From assembly GCF_030268225.1 (NCBI RefSeq), contig NZ_BSQG01000005.1, forward strand, positions 186,001 through 250,000: 64,000 bases of DNA. Direction: 5' to 3'. Below are positions 9,692-19,549 of the stretch, one piece after another; the stretch's first letter is position 1, and each line of letters opens with the position of its first letter. The notes beneath the pieces are model-generated. The model was not told the DNA's origin. It searched no databases and was given only the letters and a program-made list of their open reading frames with translations. Origin of the DNA: Nocardiopsis ansamitocini (lineage in GTDB: Bacteria; Actinomycetota; Actinomycetes; Streptosporangiales; Streptosporangiaceae). Both the position numbers and the translations under genes were made by a program.

Positions 9692-9760
9692 GGGACTTTA
9701 GTCCCTTGACTCTGCACCCCCTTTCACCTCGAAAGATAACCCTATGCAAATCACGCATAG
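9692..9760. promoter_or_regulatory. Divergent control region with two palindromes
   Basis: GGGACT-TT-AGTCCC (9692-9705) and CTATGC-aaatcac-GCATAG (9742-9760) are perfect dyads in an AT-richer stretch between the hypothetical gene and the XRE regulator. TTGACT follows the first dyad at 9706. TAATCT about 6 bases before the ATG at 9817 looks like a -10 for a leaderless XRE transcript. The dyads are candidate binding sites for the XRE protein itself. Confidence 0.5.
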
Positions 9761-9816
9761 AGGTATTTCTTTTACGGATAGCCACGAAGCCCAGGTCGGG
9801 TCCCTAATCTAGGCTC

Positions 9817-11148
9817 ATGCCCCAGCGTGATGGTGCCTTACCTCCGGAGTTCTGGTCCCGCCCCGCAATGGCCACCGCACTGGCCACCTGCGACATGGCG
9901 GCGATCGTGGAAGCCATCCGGTTGACCCGCGGATGGTCTCAGGCTGAGTTGGCCCGAACCGTGGGCTACAGCCAGAGCTGGGTGTCACGAGTCGTCAACG
10001 GCCAACAGTCCCTCACCATCGACCAGGTGAGGGAGATCGCGGGACGGCTCGATATCCCGGTCCATCTTCTCAGGTTCGCGACCGTGGGCGCCATGCCTAC
10101 GTCCTTCGCATCGTCACGCCGTCCCACCGTGAGCGCGGTGGGCATCGTGAAGGGGGCGGATCCAACGAGGCGCCGAGAGTTCGCAAAGGTCGTCGCCATG
10201 ACGGCCACCCCACTGCCGTTGGCGAGCGCAGCGGGCAACATCAATGAGACCACGGCGCCGACCCTGCGCTCCATCACCGGTGGGCAGCGGCGTCTGGACG
10301 CATCCTCCCCCTCCCGCGACCTGGCCAAGGCCGCACTGGCCCACCTGGAGTTGTCGGGGCGGACCCTGGGGAGGGCACGACGTACACCGCACCTGGTGGA
10401 CGTGGCCGCCGCAGCCAGCGAAGCAGCGGGCTTCGCCGCGTGGCTGCATGCCGACATGGGTGACGCCGGGTCGGCACGGTCCTATTACCGGGTGGCGGTC
10501 GAGCATGCCCGTCAGGCCGGCCACGGCCTGCTCGACGTGTACATGCTGGGCAGCCTGGCCGCGTTCGAAATCGACTCCGACGATGCCGAGCTCGGGCTGG
10601 GCCTGGCCGCCGAGGCGACCCGCCGCCTCGGCAACGACTCCCACCCCACGGCGCGCGCCTGGCTGGCGTGCGTACGCGCGATGGGGTACGCCGGTCTGGG
10701 CGACTCCTCCTCCACGCACCGCGAGCTGAGGACGGCCGGAGCCGAGGTGGCCCGCCCCGACAACGCCGAACCACCATGGCCGTGGGTGTTCGCGTTCGAC
10801 GACGCGAAGGTGGCGGGGTACCGGGCACTGGCCGCGGTCCGCCTGCGGCGCCCGCACGAAGCCCGCTCGGCGTTCTACGAGGCGTTCGGCAACTCCCGGC
10901 CCCCCGGGGCCAAGCAAGGGGCGATCCTGATGGTGGAGCTCGCCTCGGCGCACGCCGATGCCGGAGACGTCGACGAGGCGTTCCGACTGGCCTCCGAAGC
11001 GCTGCGCACCGGAGTGAACTTCCGCTCCGAACGGGTGATCGGGCGGGTCAGGCGGTTTCGCCGCGACTACCACGGCCCGCGTGCCCGCTGTGTCAGCCTG
11101 CTGGACGAACAACTCACCGCGATGATCACCGGTCGGTTGCCGGCCTGA
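9817..11148 (+). CDS. XRE-family regulator with TPR-like C-terminus
   Basis: 443 residues. A Cro/CI-type helix-turn-helix occupies residues ~30-85 (LTRGWSQAELARTVGYSQSWVSRVVNGQ, given here by its flanks LTRGWSQ and SRVVNGQ). The remaining 350 residues are Ala-rich and helical, with repeated blocks such as ARSYYRVAVEHARQAG and HADAGDVDEAFRLASEALR, consistent with tetratricopeptide repeats used to bind a peptide or partner. Such regulators are abundant in Streptomyces and Nocardiopsis and often control a neighbouring small gene. No Shine-Dalgarno is visible before the ATG; a TAATCT box suggests leaderless expression. Target unknown, with the divergent gene at 9654 the best candidate. Confidence 0.85.
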   Translation: MPQRDGALPPEFWSRPAMATALATCDMAAIVEAIRLTRGWSQAELARTVGYSQSWVSRVVNGQQSLTIDQVREIAGRLDIPVHLLRFATVGAMPTSFASSRRPTVSAVGIVKGADPTRRREFAKVVAMTATPLPLASAAGNINETTAPTLRSITGGQRRLDASSPSRDLAKAALAHLELSGRTLGRARRTPHLVDVAAAASEAAGFAAWLHADMGDAGSARSYYRVAVEHARQAGHGLLDVYMLGSLAAFEIDSDDAELGLGLAAEATRRLGNDSHPTARAWLACVRAMGYAGLGDSSSTHRELRTAGAEVARPDNAEPPWPWVFAFDDAKVAGYRALAAVRLRRPHEARSAFYEAFGNSRPPGAKQGAILMVELASAHADAGDVDEAFRLASEALRTGVNFRSERVIGRVRRFRRDYHGPRARCVSLLDEQLTAMITGRLPA

Positions 11149-11178
11149 GAGGAGGCGCCCCGGGTCCTTTCCGCGGAC

Positions 11179-12339
11179 TCACCCCGCCGCGGCGAAGGCC
11201 CGGTTCACGTCGGCTGCGATCAGCACGCCGTAGGGGCTCCCGTCCGCCTCGACCAGGAGGTACTCGGCGGACGGGTAGTCGTGCATCGCCCGCAGCAGTT
11301 CCTCTCCGCTGGAGTCTGCCGAGAGCACGATCTCCGGAACGATGGCGCGCGCGGTGTTGGCGACCGGCAGCCACGGACGCCGGGGCTCGGGGACCGCCGA
11401 CACAGCGGTGTCGCTGACCAACGAGGTCGGGGTGCCCAGCGAGTCGGTGACGATGATGGCCCCGGCATCGGCCACTGCTCGTTGCCGCAGCGCCTCGGCC
11501 AACGGGGTGTCCCCGATCACCAGGACGGCCCGACGGGCGAGGAGCCGAGCGCGGATCGCGGGGATGCGCTGACGCAGTTGTGCGTTGCGCAACGACGAGC
11601 TGGCCCCCATCCAGATGAAGGCGCCCAGCAGCACCGACCAGAGCATCCCGAACAGGCTGGGTGCGACGCCCAACCAGACCGCGTACACGAACGGCAGCGC
11701 GATGATGAGGGCACCCAGCCCCCTGCCGACCCAGGCTGCCGCGACCGTTCCGCTGTGCGGCCGGCGGGTGACGGCCCACACCCCGGCGCGCAGGATTCTC
11801 CCCCCGTCCAAGGGGAGGCCGGGCAGCAGGTTGAAGACCGTCACCAGGAGGTTGGCCACCCAGAGCTGCCAGACCAGAACCCCGACGACGGTGGCCGGAT
11901 CGACGAGAAGATAGACGACGAAACCGCCACCGGCCAGTACCGCCGAGAGCAGCGGCCCGGAGAACGCGACCCAGAACTCGCGTCCCGGGGTCTGCGCCTC
12001 CCGTTCGATCTCGGAGACCCCGCCCAGCATGTAGAGGGTGATACGGCGCACCGGGAGGCCGAAGGAACGCGCGGCCACGCAGTGGGCGAGTTCGTGGATA
12101 AGCACCGAGACGTACAGCAACACGGCGAAGGCCAGGGCGACCAGATAGGAGGCCGGCCCCAGGTGCAGCGCACGCTCCACCATCGGCTGGTAGAGGACCG
12201 TGATGATCACCGCGATGAGCAGCCACGAGGGCGTGACGTAGACGGGTACGCCCAGCAGGGTGACGATCCGGATCCCACCGCGCCCTCTCGAACTGCTCGT
12301 GGTCCGTGTCTGCCGGGGGGTCCTGCCTTGTTCGGTCAC
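11179..12339 (-). CDS. Site-2 protease (M50) with C-terminal CBS-like region
   Basis: A 386-residue polytopic membrane metalloprotease. The zinc site HELAH sits in the second membrane segment (about residues 82-86) and the third ligand is in NLLPGLPLDGGRIL (about 167-180). Six or so hydrophobic helices fill residues 25-250; the C-terminal 130 residues are soluble and look like a CBS-domain pair (RRAVLVIGDTPLAEALRQ, then PSAEYLLVEADGSPYGVLIA). CBS-bearing M50 proteases cleave substrates within the membrane, sometimes sensing nucleotides. Here it is divergent from the RecB-like nuclease at 12410. The substrate cannot be read from sequence. Confidence 0.9.
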   Translation of the reverse strand: MTEQGRTPRQTRTTSSSRGRGGIRIVTLLGVPVYVTPSWLLIAVIITVLYQPMVERALHLGPASYLVALAFAVLLYVSVLIHELAHCVAARSFGLPVRRITLYMLGGVSEIEREAQTPGREFWVAFSGPLLSAVLAGGGFVVYLLVDPATVVGVLVWQLWVANLLVTVFNLLPGLPLDGGRILRAGVWAVTRRPHSGTVAAAWVGRGLGALIIALPFVYAVWLGVAPSLFGMLWSVLLGAFIWMGASSSLRNAQLRQRIPAIRARLLARRAVLVIGDTPLAEALRQRAVADAGAIIVTDSLGTPTSLVSDTAVSAVPEPRRPWLPVANTARAIVPEIVLSADSSGEELLRAMHDYPSAEYLLVEADGSPYGVLIAADVNRAFAAAG

Positions 12340-12409
12340 TCCTTCAGGCTACGCGGTCCCCGAACGCCGGGCCTGCGGATGTCGTCGTGCGCGTCTAGGG
12401 TGAGGAGTC

Positions 12410-13222
12410 ATGAGCTCCACTCCTTCTCCCGTGCTCCGGGCACTGTCGCCATCGCGTGCCGGGGACTTCATGCAGTGCCCTCTGATGTTCAGGTTCCGGG
12501 TGATCGACCGGTTGCCGGAGAAGCCCAGCCCGGCGGCCAAGCGCGGGACTTTGGTCCACGCGGTGCTGGAGCGCCTGTTCGAACTGCCCGCCGAGAGCCG
12601 CACCCCGCGCTCGGCACTGGCGCTGCTGGAGCCGCAGTGGAAGGAGCTGCGCGAACGCGAACCCGAGATCATGGAGATGTTCGCCGACGACACGGCGCTC
12701 CAGGAATGGCTGAGCGCCGCACGGGCGCTGGTGGAACGCTATTTCGAGATGGAACGCCCCGAACGGCTCGAACCACGGGAGCGCGAGATGCGGCTGGAGG
12801 TCGAGCTCGCGGACGGACCACGGCTGCGCGGCTACATCGACCGGCTGGACGTCGCGCCCAACGGCCAGGTGCGCATCGTCGACTACAAGACCGGCAAGAA
12901 ACCATCGGCCCGGTTCGAGGAGAAGGCCCGATTCCAGATCTTCTTCTACGCTGTCATGATCTGGCGCGAGACCGGCCGGGTCCCCGATCGCCTGCAGCTG
13001 CTGTACCTGGGCGGCGACGGCGGCGCACGATGGTACGACCCCACCGAGGCCGAGCTACGCGACGCCGAGGCGCACATCCGGTCGGTGTGGGACGAGATCA
13101 CCGCGGCCGCGCGGGCCGGGGAATGGCAACCGCGCAAGTCCAAGCTGTGCGGATGGTGTGACTACCAGGCGCACTGCCCGGAGTTCGGTGGGACTCCCCC
13201 TCCGCTGCCGGCCTCCTCCTGA
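12410..13222 (+). CDS. RecB-like PD-(D/E)XK exonuclease family protein
   Basis: A 270-residue single-domain nuclease of the RecB/Cas4-like fold. The N-terminus has SPSRAGDFMQCPLMFRFRV (first conserved Cys), then GTLVHAVLERLFELP; the catalytic core is VRIVDYKTGKKPSARF with the D-x-K-T-G signature; and a C-terminal Cys trio (KLCGWCDYQAHC) completes a probable Fe-S cluster with the first Cys. This protein is commonly found next to the M50 protease, trmI and arc in actinobacteria. Its substrate in these bacteria is not known; no helicase is encoded next to it, and no CRISPR array or other cas genes are present. Confidence 0.88.
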   Translation: MSSTPSPVLRALSPSRAGDFMQCPLMFRFRVIDRLPEKPSPAAKRGTLVHAVLERLFELPAESRTPRSALALLEPQWKELREREPEIMEMFADDTALQEWLSAARALVERYFEMERPERLEPREREMRLEVELADGPRLRGYIDRLDVAPNGQVRIVDYKTGKKPSARFEEKARFQIFFYAVMIWRETGRVPDRLQLLYLGGDGGARWYDPTEAELRDAEAHIRSVWDEITAAARAGEWQPRKSKLCGWCDYQAHCPEFGGTPPPLPASS

Positions 13223-13295
13223 CCGGCGGTGCCGATCCGGTCTCCGGGAAGCGCCAACCGTGATTGTGGTCCGCTGATCGGGAAGAATCGGGACC

Positions 13296-13979
13296 ATGTC
13301 CATCCGTGTGCTGCTCGTCGACGACCAACCCCTCCTACGCCAGGGCTTCCGGATGATCCTGGAGTCCCAGTCCGGGGTCAGTGTGGTGGGCGAGGCCGGT
13401 GACGGTCACGCCGCGGTGTCCGCCACCAGGCGGTTGCTGCCCGACGTGGTGCTCATGGACATCAGGATGCCCGGGAAGGACGGTATCGACGCCACCCGGG
13501 AGATCACCACGTGGGCGACACATGCCGGACAGGCCGTGCGGGTACTGGTCCTGACCACCTTCGACCTCGACGAATACGTGGTGGAGGCGCTGCGCGCCGG
13601 TGCCAGTGGCTTCCTCCTCAAGGACGTCCCTCCCACCGAGCTGCTGTCGGCGATCCACGTGGTGGCCGCGGGCGCCGCGACCGTGGCCCCCTCGATGACC
13701 CGCCGTCTCCTCGACCGGTTCGCCGACCGGCTGCCCTCGACGCGTGTCTCCGTCCCACCACGGATGCACTATCTGACCGAACGCGAGCGCGAGGTGCTTC
13801 GGCTGTTGGCACGCGGACTGTCCAACGCCGAGATCGCGCACCGGTTGGTGGTCAGTGAGACGACGGTGAAGACCCACGTCGGCAACGTACTGACGAAGCT
13901 GGGGCTGCGCGACCGGGTGCAGGCGGTGGTCTACGCGTACGAGAACGGGGTAATCACTCCGGGTAAGGCGGACGACTGA
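13296..13979 (+). CDS. NarL/LuxR-type response regulator (orphan)
   Basis: 227 residues. The receiver domain has the acidic pair DDQ (residues 8-10), phospho-acceptor Asp in VVLMDIRMPGKDG, and Lys in FLLKD. The C-terminal LuxR helix-turn-helix is LTEREREVLRLLARGLSNAE followed by VVSETTVKTHVGNVLTKL. No histidine kinase is adjacent: upstream is the RecB-like gene, downstream the ThrE-type exporter. It is similar in layout to the regulator at 48185, whose kinase is next door. It may use a distant kinase or regulate the exporter at 14199; neither can be decided from sequence. Confidence 0.9.
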   Translation: MSIRVLLVDDQPLLRQGFRMILESQSGVSVVGEAGDGHAAVSATRRLLPDVVLMDIRMPGKDGIDATREITTWATHAGQAVRVLVLTTFDLDEYVVEALRAGASGFLLKDVPPTELLSAIHVVAAGAATVAPSMTRRLLDRFADRLPSTRVSVPPRMHYLTEREREVLRLLARGLSNAEIAHRLVVSETTVKTHVGNVLTKLGLRDRVQAVVYAYENGVITPGKADD

Positions 13980-14198
13980 CCCGAGGGCTGCCACGGTTTG
14001 GAGCGGGCCCACCGTATCGGCGGGGCAACAGGGGAGATTCCACGTGACGGAGGTCACTCTTCGGAGTCGGTCGTGCGCCGCCAACCCCACGCCCCAGCCC
14101 CGCGTCCCACGGGGCGGGGCACATGCCTCGATCCCCCGAACTCATCCGATGACCGGATCGAGACGGGACCGTCTTGGAGGAGGTATCCAACCCCGGCG

Positions 14199-15626
14199 AT
14201 GACCGAGCGAGCCCAGCGGCACAGCCCGCTGAACGACGACACCCTGCTGAGCCGCCTGCGCGACTGGCGCGCCTCGCGCGATCCCGAATCGGGGGCGGAG
14301 GAGTTCGACGACGACGCGGTGCAGCTTCCCGACCCGCGGGCGATCGATCTGGTCCTTCGAGTGGGAGAGCTCCTGCTCGCCAGTGGGGAGTCCACCGAAG
14401 CCGTCAGCGAGGCGATGCTGAGCCTGTCGGTGGCCTTCGGACTGCCGCGCAGCGAGGTGTCGGTGACCTTCACCGCGATCACCCTGTCCTGCCACCCCGG
14501 CGGCGACCAGCCCCCGGTCACCGGGGAGCGTGTCGTACGGCGGCGCACCCTCGACTACTTCCGGGTCAGCGAACTGCACACCCTGGTCCAGGATGCGGCA
14601 CTGGGCCAGGTGGAACTGGAAGGGGCGATCGCACGGCTGCGCGCGGTCAAACGGGCCCAACCGCCCTACCCGCGCTGGCTGATGGTCGCTGGGTTCGGGC
14701 TGATCGCCTCCAGCGCCAGCGTGATGATGGGCGGCGGCCTCATCGTGGCCACCGCCGCGTTCCTGGCGACGGTGCTGGGCGACCGGGTCTCGGTCGGACT
14801 GGCCGAGCGCGGCGTGGCGGAGTTCTACCAGATGATCGCGGCCGCGACCATCGCCGCGAGCATGGGCGTGGGCCTGCTGTGGATCAGCTCCGAGCTGGAT
14901 CTGCGGTTGCAGGCTGCGGCGATCATCACCGGAAACATCATGGCGCTGCTGCCCGGGCGGCCCCTCGTCTCCAGTCTGCAGGACGGCATCAGCGGGGCCT
15001 ACGTCTCGTCGGCGGCACGGCTGCTGGAGGTGTTCTTCACCCTGGGCGCGATCATCGCGGGCGTCGGCATGGTGGCCTACACGGCCGTGCAGCTGGGCGT
15101 GAACATGGACCTGGACAATCTGCCCTCGGCCGGGACCTCGATGGCTCCCCCCGTACTGCTGGGAGCGGCCGGGATCGCCGTGGCGTTCGCGGTGTCCATG
15201 GCAGTACCGCTGCCGACCCTCGCCCCCATCGGCGCGTTGGGCGTGTTGATCTGGGTCTGCTACGCAGGACTGCGCGAGGTCCTGGATGTACCGCCGATCG
15301 TGGGAACCGCGGTGGGCGCGATCGTGATCGGCGTCCTCGGGCACTGGCTGGCACGACGTACCCAGCGCCCGGCGCTGACCTACATCGTCCCGGCGATCGC
15401 ACCGCTGCTGCCGGGCAGCATCCTGTACCGGGGGCTGCTGCAGATCAGCATGGGGGACCCGGTGTCGGGCATGGTGAGTATCTGCGAGGCCGTGGCCGTG
15501 GGCATGGCCCTGGGCGCCGGAGTCAACTTCGGTGGCGAACTCGTACGCGCCTTCCAACGGGGCGGACTGGCCGGCGCCGGACGCCGTGGGCGCCAGGCCG
15601 CACGGCGCACCCGCGGCGGCTACTGA
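14199..15626 (+). CDS. ThrE-type threonine/serine exporter family protein
   Basis: About 475 residues. The N-terminal half is the ThrE/DUF1212 domain (RVGELLLASGESTEAVSEAM, then VSVTFTAITLSC) with its cytosolic part and first five helices. The C-terminal half is the DUF3815 domain with another set of helices ending APLLPGSILYRGLLQI. The fused form is characteristic of Gram-positive ThrE, which exports threonine and serine in corynebacteria. The start at ATG 14199 has GGAGGAGG about 15 bases upstream, longer than usual, so the true start could differ slightly. The 219 bp before it contain ATCCG-atgac-CGGAT at 14146, a small dyad of unknown use. Confidence 0.85.
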   Translation: MTERAQRHSPLNDDTLLSRLRDWRASRDPESGAEEFDDDAVQLPDPRAIDLVLRVGELLLASGESTEAVSEAMLSLSVAFGLPRSEVSVTFTAITLSCHPGGDQPPVTGERVVRRRTLDYFRVSELHTLVQDAALGQVELEGAIARLRAVKRAQPPYPRWLMVAGFGLIASSASVMMGGGLIVATAAFLATVLGDRVSVGLAERGVAEFYQMIAAATIAASMGVGLLWISSELDLRLQAAAIITGNIMALLPGRPLVSSLQDGISGAYVSSAARLLEVFFTLGAIIAGVGMVAYTAVQLGVNMDLDNLPSAGTSMAPPVLLGAAGIAVAFAVSMAVPLPTLAPIGALGVLIWVCYAGLREVLDVPPIVGTAVGAIVIGVLGHWLARRTQRPALTYIVPAIAPLLPGSILYRGLLQISMGDPVSGMVSICEAVAVGMALGAGVNFGGELVRAFQRGGLAGAGRRGRQAARRTRGGY

Positions 15627-15631
15627 CCGAC

Positions 15632-15663
15632 GGCCCGTGTCCATAGCGGTACGGACACGGGCC
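15632..15663. terminator. Bidirectional terminator between convergent genes
   Basis: GGCCCGTGTCC (15632-15642) and GGACACGGGCC (15653-15663) form a perfect 11-bp stem between the stops of the ThrE-type exporter (+) and the DUF3592 protein (-). Confidence 0.7.
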
Positions 15664-15701
15664 CGCCCCGTTCGACGGTCCGCTGCCGGAGCACCCCATG
15701 C

Positions 15702-16388
15702 CTACCAGGGTTCCTTTTCGCACAGCGTCCACCCCACGCCCACGATGATCGAGGCCGCGATCAGGCCCGCGGCCCACCATGCCGAGTCGATGTCCACGTG
15801 GGCCTGCGGTTTGGGATCGACCCTGCCGCCGGGGTCGTAGGCCACCGCCAGGGGTCGGTCCGCGCGGTGGGCCGGACTGCCCGTGGTCAGGGTGGCGGGA
15901 GCACCGCCCAGACAGTCGAGACGGTAGTCGTAGTGGACCGTGTCGGTGGTAAAGCCGTAATCATCGACGTCAGTACGGGTGAGCGTCACGACCCGCGTGT
16001 CCACGTCCAGCACGGTGCAGTCGGCCACCCGTCCCCGGTCAGCCAGTACCCAGTTCTCGAAGGCGGTCGCCGTGGTCCCGATCGCCAGGAAGACGAGGGC
16101 TCCGGGCAGGAAAGCGGGGGTTCCGCGCAGGAGACTGACAGCGAGGATGCAAAAAGCGGTCACGTATCCGATCGTCGCCCACCAGCGCCCGCCTGGTCCG
16201 TACGCACTGAGCATCAGAAAACCGAGCAGCACCGCTGCGACGAGCAATGGCGCCGCCACGGCCGCGAGCACGCTCAGGTGCCGCGCGTCGAGAGCACGGC
16301 TGTACGAAGGACCCGATCCCCGTGCCGACCACACCACAGTGCCCCGTTCCCGCTCCCAGCGTTCGGATCTACTGGCGACAACTCTCAC
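15702..16388 (-). CDS. DUF3592-like membrane protein
   Basis: A 228-residue membrane protein. Three hydrophobic helices occur at about residues 38-62, 70-88 and 92-110, followed by an extracytoplasmic domain containing RVADCTVLDVDTRVVTLTRT and YRLDCLGGAPATLTTGSPAH, then a final helix near 205-222. The paired Cys and the -ADRPLAVAYDPGGRVDP- stretch fit the DUF3592 fold, function unknown. The frame opens with GTG at 16388 with GGGGAG close upstream. It converges with the ThrE-type gene and lies beyond the ABC operon terminator. Confidence 0.7.
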   Translation of the reverse strand: MRVVASRSERWERERGTVVWSARGSGPSYSRALDARHLSVLAAVAAPLLVAAVLLGFLMLSAYGPGGRWWATIGYVTAFCILAVSLLRGTPAFLPGALVFLAIGTTATAFENWVLADRGRVADCTVLDVDTRVVTLTRTDVDDYGFTTDTVHYDYRLDCLGGAPATLTTGSPAHRADRPLAVAYDPGGRVDPKPQAHVDIDSAWWAAGLIAASIIVGVGWTLCEKEPW

Positions 16389-16444
16389 CGCTCCCCCGCC
16401 TGTTACCGACGGGTTCTCCCGAACCGTGACCCGGACAGCAAGAA

Positions 16445-16491
16445 CGCCCGCCCGCCGGTCCCCCCTTGACGGGAGACCCGGCGAACGGGCG
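16445..16491 (-). terminator. Terminator-like stem after the ABC importer operon
   Basis: CGCCCG (16445-16450) with CGGGCG (16486-16491), and CGCCGGTC (16453-16460) with GACCCGGCG (one bulged C), make an interrupted two-part stem shortly after the dppDF stop. Confidence 0.5.
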
Positions 16492-16520
16492 CTGACGACG
16501 GCCGGGGCCGGCGGTGGATC

Positions 16521-18317
<1,797 letters not shown>

Positions 18318-18401
18318 TGCCGGTCTTCCTTCGGCTCGGGCGCCGCGGGAGGGTTGTCCCGGGGCGGGAGAGGATCGTCATCGTGGTACTGGGTCCGGCG
18401 A

Positions 18402-18426
18402 GGCGGTACCGGATCGCGGTACCGCC
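18402..18426 (-). terminator. Intercistronic hairpin, dppB/dppDF
   Basis: GGCGGTACC (18402-18410) and GGTACCGCC (18418-18426) form a perfect 9-bp stem with a 7-base loop just after the dppB stop. No U-tract; it may protect the 3' end of upstream mRNA or cause partial termination. Confidence 0.5.
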
Positions 18427-18433
18427 AGGCCGG

Positions 18434-19447
18434 CTAGTGCGCGGCCCGCACCCGGGGGTCGACCAGCGGGTAGAGCAGGTCGACGAGCAGGTTGCAGACG
18501 ACGATGAAGATTGCGCCGAACAGGGTGACACCCAGCACGACGGGGAGGTCCTTGTAAGCGATGGCGTTGACCGCGTAGCGGCCGATGCCGTTGAGCGAGA
18601 ACACCTGCTCGGTGAGCACCGCACCACCCAGGACCAGACCGATGTCCAGACCGAAGATGGTCAGGATCGGGGTGAGGGTCGGACGCAGGCCGTGCTTGAG
18701 GACGACCGTACGCTCCTTGAGGCCCTTGGCCCGAGCGGTGCGGATGTAGTCCTCGCCCATGGTCTCCAGCATTCCGGCGCGGGTCTGGCGCGCGTACTGG
18801 GCCGCGTGCAGGAAGGCCAGGACGACCCAGGGCAGGAACAAGCCCGACGCCCAGGCCACGGGGTTCTCGGTGAACGGCGTGTAGCTGGCGTTGGGCAGGA
18901 TCTTCCAGCTGTGGACCAGGAAGGCGAGCGCCAGCAGACCGGTGAAGAAGATCGGCATGGACACGCCGGCCAGGGCGACGCCCATGGCGACGCGGTCGAA
19001 GATGCTGCCCTTCTTGATCGCGGAGACCACACCGACGGCCACGCCGCCGATGAGCCAGAGCACGCCCGCGCCGATGGCGAGGGAGAAGGTCACCGGGAGG
19101 CGCTTGACGATCTCGCCGAAGACCTCGGTGTTGTTCTGGAAGGAGTAGCCGAAGCACGGCGCGGAGCAGTGCACGATGTCGCGGCCGTACTGGTAGTCGG
19201 CGCCGATGAAGATGCCCTTGAGGAATTCCCAGAACTGGACCGCGATGGGCTGGTCGAGGTTGAGGCGCTCGATGGTGGCCTCGATGGCCGCCGGGGTGGG
19301 CGCCCTACCGACGTACATGGCAGCGAGCTGCTCCACGGTCTGCCCGGCCATGCGGGGCACTCCGTAGAAGATGACGAACGTCACCATGGTGACGATACCC
19401 AGCAGTAGTGCGCCGGCGCCGAGGCGACGAAGGATGTATGTGAGCAA
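18434..19447 (-). CDS. Peptide ABC transporter permease, DppB type
   Basis: 337 residues, six membrane helices. The N-terminus MLTYILRRLGAGALLLGIVT is the typical first helix of the DppB/OppB family; a large periplasmic loop (about residues 30-110) contains the dipeptide CSAPCFGY; the cytoplasmic EAA-type motif is EDYIRTARAKGLKE, which contacts the ATPase. It pairs with the DppC-type permease at 23349 to form the channel. The two permease genes are separated by both binding-protein genes, which is not the usual dppABCDF order. Confidence 0.92.
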   Translation of the reverse strand: MLTYILRRLGAGALLLGIVTMVTFVIFYGVPRMAGQTVEQLAAMYVGRAPTPAAIEATIERLNLDQPIAVQFWEFLKGIFIGADYQYGRDIVHCSAPCFGYSFQNNTEVFGEIVKRLPVTFSLAIGAGVLWLIGGVAVGVVSAIKKGSIFDRVAMGVALAGVSMPIFFTGLLALAFLVHSWKILPNASYTPFTENPVAWASGLFLPWVVLAFLHAAQYARQTRAGMLETMGEDYIRTARAKGLKERTVVLKHGLRPTLTPILTIFGLDIGLVLGGAVLTEQVFSLNGIGRYAVNAIAYKDLPVVLGVTLFGAIFIVVCNLLVDLLYPLVDPRVRAAH

Positions 19448-19468
19448 CGTACGCCGGCAGCGACGGTC

Positions 19469-19497
19469 GGCCGGGACCCCTTGTGGAGGTCCCGGCC
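19469..19497 (-). terminator. Intercistronic hairpin, second binding protein/dppB
   Basis: GGCCGGGACC (19469-19478) and GGTCCCGGCC (19488-19497) form a perfect 10-bp stem between the second substrate-binding protein gene and dppB. Confidence 0.5.
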
Positions 19498-19549
19498 GCC
19501 CCCGCGGCCTTCACCTGCCTATCTCAAACTCGTGGACGGTGCTTGGGTG

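Noticed and set aside
12410-13222. Cas4 of a CRISPR system
   Set aside because: The nuclease has the Cas4-like Cys and DYK motifs, but no repeat array or other cas gene is present and the protein belongs to the common actinobacterial RecB-like family beside the M50 protease.
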